NCBI RefSeq assembly: GCF_902497895.1
Contig: NZ_CABVHQ010000019.1
Span: 1 to 64,000 of the forward strand
From: Pseudomonas fluorescens
Lineage (GTDB): Bacteria > Pseudomonadota > Gammaproteobacteria > Pseudomonadales > Pseudomonadaceae
Direction of reading: 5' to 3'
DNA: 64,000 bases
The notes beneath the pieces were generated by a model, which was not told where the DNA came from, did not search any database, and saw only the letters and a program-made list of their open reading frames with translations. Below are positions 62,351 through 64,000 of the stretch, in pieces. A program made the translations under genes and the position numbers. Each line of letters begins with the position of its first letter. The stretch's first letter is position 1.

Positions 62351-62652
62351 AACATGGCGCCGAAGGGGTAAAAGTCGTCTCGATTCTCGGAGAAGACTAT
62401 TCAATCAAGGCGCCGGCCGGGGAAGAGCAGACCCTGCTGGACGCCGCATTAATGTTAAAAGCCGCCCTGGCTGACACCAAGCGCAAGTACCCGACCCTGA
62501 TCGGTGACAGGCTGCTGGTGCTGGCCGCGATGAATCTGTGCTCCCAGCAGATCGACATGCAGAAACGGCACAAGCAGGAACTCGACCGTTACCAAGAGCA
62601 AGTCAGCGCCACGGTTCAGGTGATTTCACAGGCGATAGGGCAAAGTAATTAA
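62347..62652 (+). CDS. zapA: ZapA-like cell division protein
   Basis: 101 residues: N-terminal beta strands VKVVSILGEDYSIKAP, EEQTLLDAALMLKAALADTKR, then RLLVLAAMNLCSQQIDMQK and a C-terminal coiled coil, the ZapA fold that crosslinks FtsZ filaments. It is quite divergent from textbook ZapA. The 6S RNA and ygfA genes that usually follow zapA are not here, so it may be a second paralogue. Confidence 0.75.
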   Translation: MKHGAEGVKVVSILGEDYSIKAPAGEEQTLLDAALMLKAALADTKRKYPTLIGDRLLVLAAMNLCSQQIDMQKRHKQELDRYQEQVSATVQVISQAIGQSN

Positions 62653-62679
62653 AACGTTTCCTGGCTGCATTACTCAAAC

Positions 62680-62709
62680 GCGCGCTTGGCAATCCGCAAG
62701 CGCGCTTTT
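62680..62709 (+). terminator. Terminator after the zapA-like gene
   Basis: GCGCGCTTG and CAAGCGCGC pair over an 8-base loop, followed by TTTT. Confidence 0.88.
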
Positions 62710-62766
62710 GGGTGACGGGGGCTCGATAGAGTCAGGCATTTGTCAGGTAAAGAGATCGTCTGTGGT

Positions 62767-63177
62767 TCAAGCGTAGTAAATGCCTATTTTCAACCTGCCA
62801 CCTGACATTTCCCGAAAGTACTTGCCTGTTACTTTCCCGCGGTTTCCCGACTTATCGGTGTAGTCGTCACCTACGGCAATGGTCAAGTGGAACTCATAGG
62901 TATCCGTCGTGGGGTTCGGCAGCTCCGGCAGGACGAATACTTCGTTGCGTCCTTCGTTGAGACTTGCGATTCCTTGCGCGGCGCCTTTGACCGGTTCAGC
63001 ATCCACTTCAATGTTGTAATCGTTGTTTTCAAATGTGATGTAACGTTTGTCTGTTACCAGAAATTCACCAACAGACGTGAACCATGTGTCGCCGCGTCTT
63101 GTGTAAATGTCTTCGGGGTATTCCCCCACGTAATGGCCAGTGGAAACAGTGTTTCTGCGGGTTCGTTCAAGCTTCAT
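62767..63177 (-). CDS. Orphan protein of unknown function, 136 residues
   Basis: I do not recognise this protein. It has no signal peptide or membrane segment. It is rich in Tyr, Thr, Gly and acidic residues with alternating patterns (WFTSVGEFLVTDKRYITFEN, TYEFHLTIAVGDDYTDKSG), suggesting a beta-sandwich. The N-terminus MKLERTRRN is basic. The ATG has AGAGAA about 7 bases upstream. Its GC content is lower than that of its neighbours and it stands alone, which suggests recent acquisition. The frame is long enough, and has a credible ribosome site, to be a real gene. Confidence 0.7.
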   Translation of the reverse strand: MKLERTRRNTVSTGHYVGEYPEDIYTRRGDTWFTSVGEFLVTDKRYITFENNDYNIEVDAEPVKGAAQGIASLNEGRNEVFVLPELPNPTTDTYEFHLTIAVGDDYTDKSGNRGKVTGKYFREMSGGRLKIGIYYA

Positions 63178-63289
63178 TTTGCGTTCTCTGAATGAACTGT
63201 TGGTGCGGGCATATGCCCGCCGTTTTCCCGAAACACGGCAAAACTACGATTCAGGTCCGGAGAGTTTAGGCTTCAGGTATAAGCCTGAC

Positions 63290-63309
63290 ACCTGTCAAAG
63301 TTGACAGGT
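63290..63309. promoter_or_regulatory. Perfect inverted repeat upstream of the orphan gene
   Basis: ACCTGTCAA and TTGACAGGT are separated by AG, a 20-base near-continuous palindrome typical of a dimeric repressor site. A second small dyad AGGCTT...AAGCCT lies at 63268-63286. The gap 63178-63499 contains no gene; it holds these dyads and the palindrome at 63443. Confidence 0.45.
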
Positions 63310-63442
63310 ATGGACGAAAGATTGTCCTCAGGATGCGGAGGTCGATTGCGCAATAAGTGACCAGCGAGACAATTGGCCAGGCCTGGTCGTCTTTGTGCGG
63401 GCCGACGACCTGGCGCGGCAGATGGGCAAGTTTCGGTTGAGA

Positions 63443-63479
63443 TAGATAATGGGTCGGCAAATTGCCGACCCATTATCTA
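63443..63479. repeat. 37-base perfect palindrome
   Basis: Two 18-base arms (TAGATAATGGGTCGGCAA and its exact complement) meet around a single central A. It lies 20 bases after the stop of the DUF167 gene. There is no T-run on the minus strand, so a simple terminator role is not clear. Confidence 0.8.
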
Positions 63480-63499
63480 CGGGACCTGGCCTTGAGTCG

Positions 63500-63796
63500 T
63501 TACCCAGGGCGTGGCGTTAACCCCGGTAAATCCGGCAGCTTCTTCGGCGAGCTCACCCGAACCCGTTTTTGCCGATTCAGCTCACCGCTCATCAGGCTCA
63601 CCTGGCTCCTGGAAACCCCAAACGCCTTGGCCAGAAACGCCATCAGATACGCATTGGCCTTGCCTTCAACCGGCGGCGCTGTCAGGCGGATCTTCAGACG
63701 GTCACCATGCAGCCCACAGAAATCATCGCTGCGGGCCGCAGGTTGCAGGTGACACTCCAGAATCAGGTCGTCACCGTCCCAGCGAAAATAGCTCAT
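63500..63796 (-). CDS. yggU: DUF167 (YggU) family protein
   Basis: 98 residues: LECHLQPAARSDDFCGLHGDRLKIRLTAPPVEGKANAYLMAFLAKAF is the family core (PxAxxxxxxG and PVxGxAN segments). Small cytosolic protein of unknown role. It follows yggT with a TGATG overlap, a common pairing. Confidence 0.93.
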   Translation of the reverse strand: MSYFRWDGDDLILECHLQPAARSDDFCGLHGDRLKIRLTAPPVEGKANAYLMAFLAKAFGVSRSQVSLMSGELNRQKRVRVSSPKKLPDLPGLTPRPG

Positions 63797-64000
63797 CAGA
63801 TCAGCCCGAGCAGCCCCTGCGGCATGAGGGCATAGTACGCAATACGTGGGATCAGCCAGCTTTGCAGCAACTGGATCACGATAAACGCGAAGATCGGCGA
63901 GATGTCGAGGCCGCCCAGGTTCGGCACGATACGGCGGAACGGGGCGAGTACCGGTTCAGTAATCTGAGCGACCAGCTCTGCGCCCGGATTGTGACTCCCC
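63796..64000 (-). CDS. yggT: YggT family membrane protein, 5' end outside the window
   Basis: Only the last 67 or so residues are visible: ITEPVLAPFRRIVPNLGGLDISPIFAF, then a membrane helix and the end MPQGLLGLI. This is the second repeat of the YggT family, a small inner-membrane protein linked to osmotic tolerance. The stop shares one base with the yggU start. Confidence 0.92.
   Translation of the reverse strand, partial: GSHNPGAELVAQITEPVLAPFRRIVPNLGGLDISPIFAFIVIQLLQSWLIPRIAYYALMPQGLLGLI

Noticed and set aside
62653..62766. Possible 6S RNA (ssrS) after the zapA-like gene
   Set aside because: Only a terminator hairpin and a short spacer are present; there is no room for the roughly 180-base rod-shaped 6S fold and no ygfA follows.

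Overview
The window reads as a chromosomal segment of a Pseudomonas from the P. fluorescens group. The evidence is the pseudomonad gene order maeB / mrcA / pilMNOPQ-aroK-aroB / SPOR protein / gltBD / hemE, the high GC content, and nine copies of Pseudomonas-type REP doublets (REPINs) in intergenic gaps. No tRNA, rRNA, CRISPR array, insertion sequence or prophage gene was seen.

Layout. 1-19.9 kb is core metabolism and envelope: the 3' part of malic enzyme, penicillin-binding protein 1A on the minus strand, the type IV pilus alignment/secretin operon pilMNOPQ followed by aroK and aroB, a DamX-like SPOR protein, glutamate synthase and uroporphyrinogen decarboxylase. 20.4-31.5 kb is a protein export module: a GbpA-like lytic polysaccharide monooxygenase followed by a complete co-directional type II secretion operon gspCDEFGHIJKLM. 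31.6-34.3 kb holds a YgiW-type OB-fold periplasmic protein and a divergent MFS/LysR pair.

34.7-52.4 kb is a minus-strand operon of 19 genes for an aryl polyene (APE) pigment, most of them translationally coupled by short overlaps. Reading from its promoter near 52.5 kb, the genes are: chain-length-factor-like protein, acyltransferase, two acyl carrier proteins, a membrane protein, an adenylating ligase fused to a dehydratase, a glycosyltransferase, a lauroyl-type acyltransferase, an aromatic amino acid ammonia-lyase, a thioesterase, a LolA-like carrier, an MMPL exporter, a CPA-type antiporter-like protein, a predicted flavin-dependent halogenase, a lipoprotein, and ketosynthase/dehydratase/ketoreductase/ketosynthase. 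The inferred logic is that the lyase makes an aryl acrylate starter, the ligase loads it on an ACP, the KS-CLF, KR and DH enzymes extend the polyene, and acyltransferases, LolA and MMPL proteins place it in the outer membrane. The halogenase may decorate the aryl head. Two REPINs lie inside this operon; one lies in the 5' coding end of the LolA-like gene.

52.7-64 kb is a mixed region: an orphan ParA-type ATPase, thioredoxin TrxC, a HigBA toxin-antitoxin pair, SelO, a large MscK-type mechanosensitive channel, a NhaP2-type antiporter, a coiled-coil/ZapA-like pair preceded by a structured leader, an orphan 136-residue protein flanked by striking palindromes, a DUF167 protein and the 3' end of yggT. 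All functions are assigned from reading the translated sequence and from family knowledge; no database search was run.
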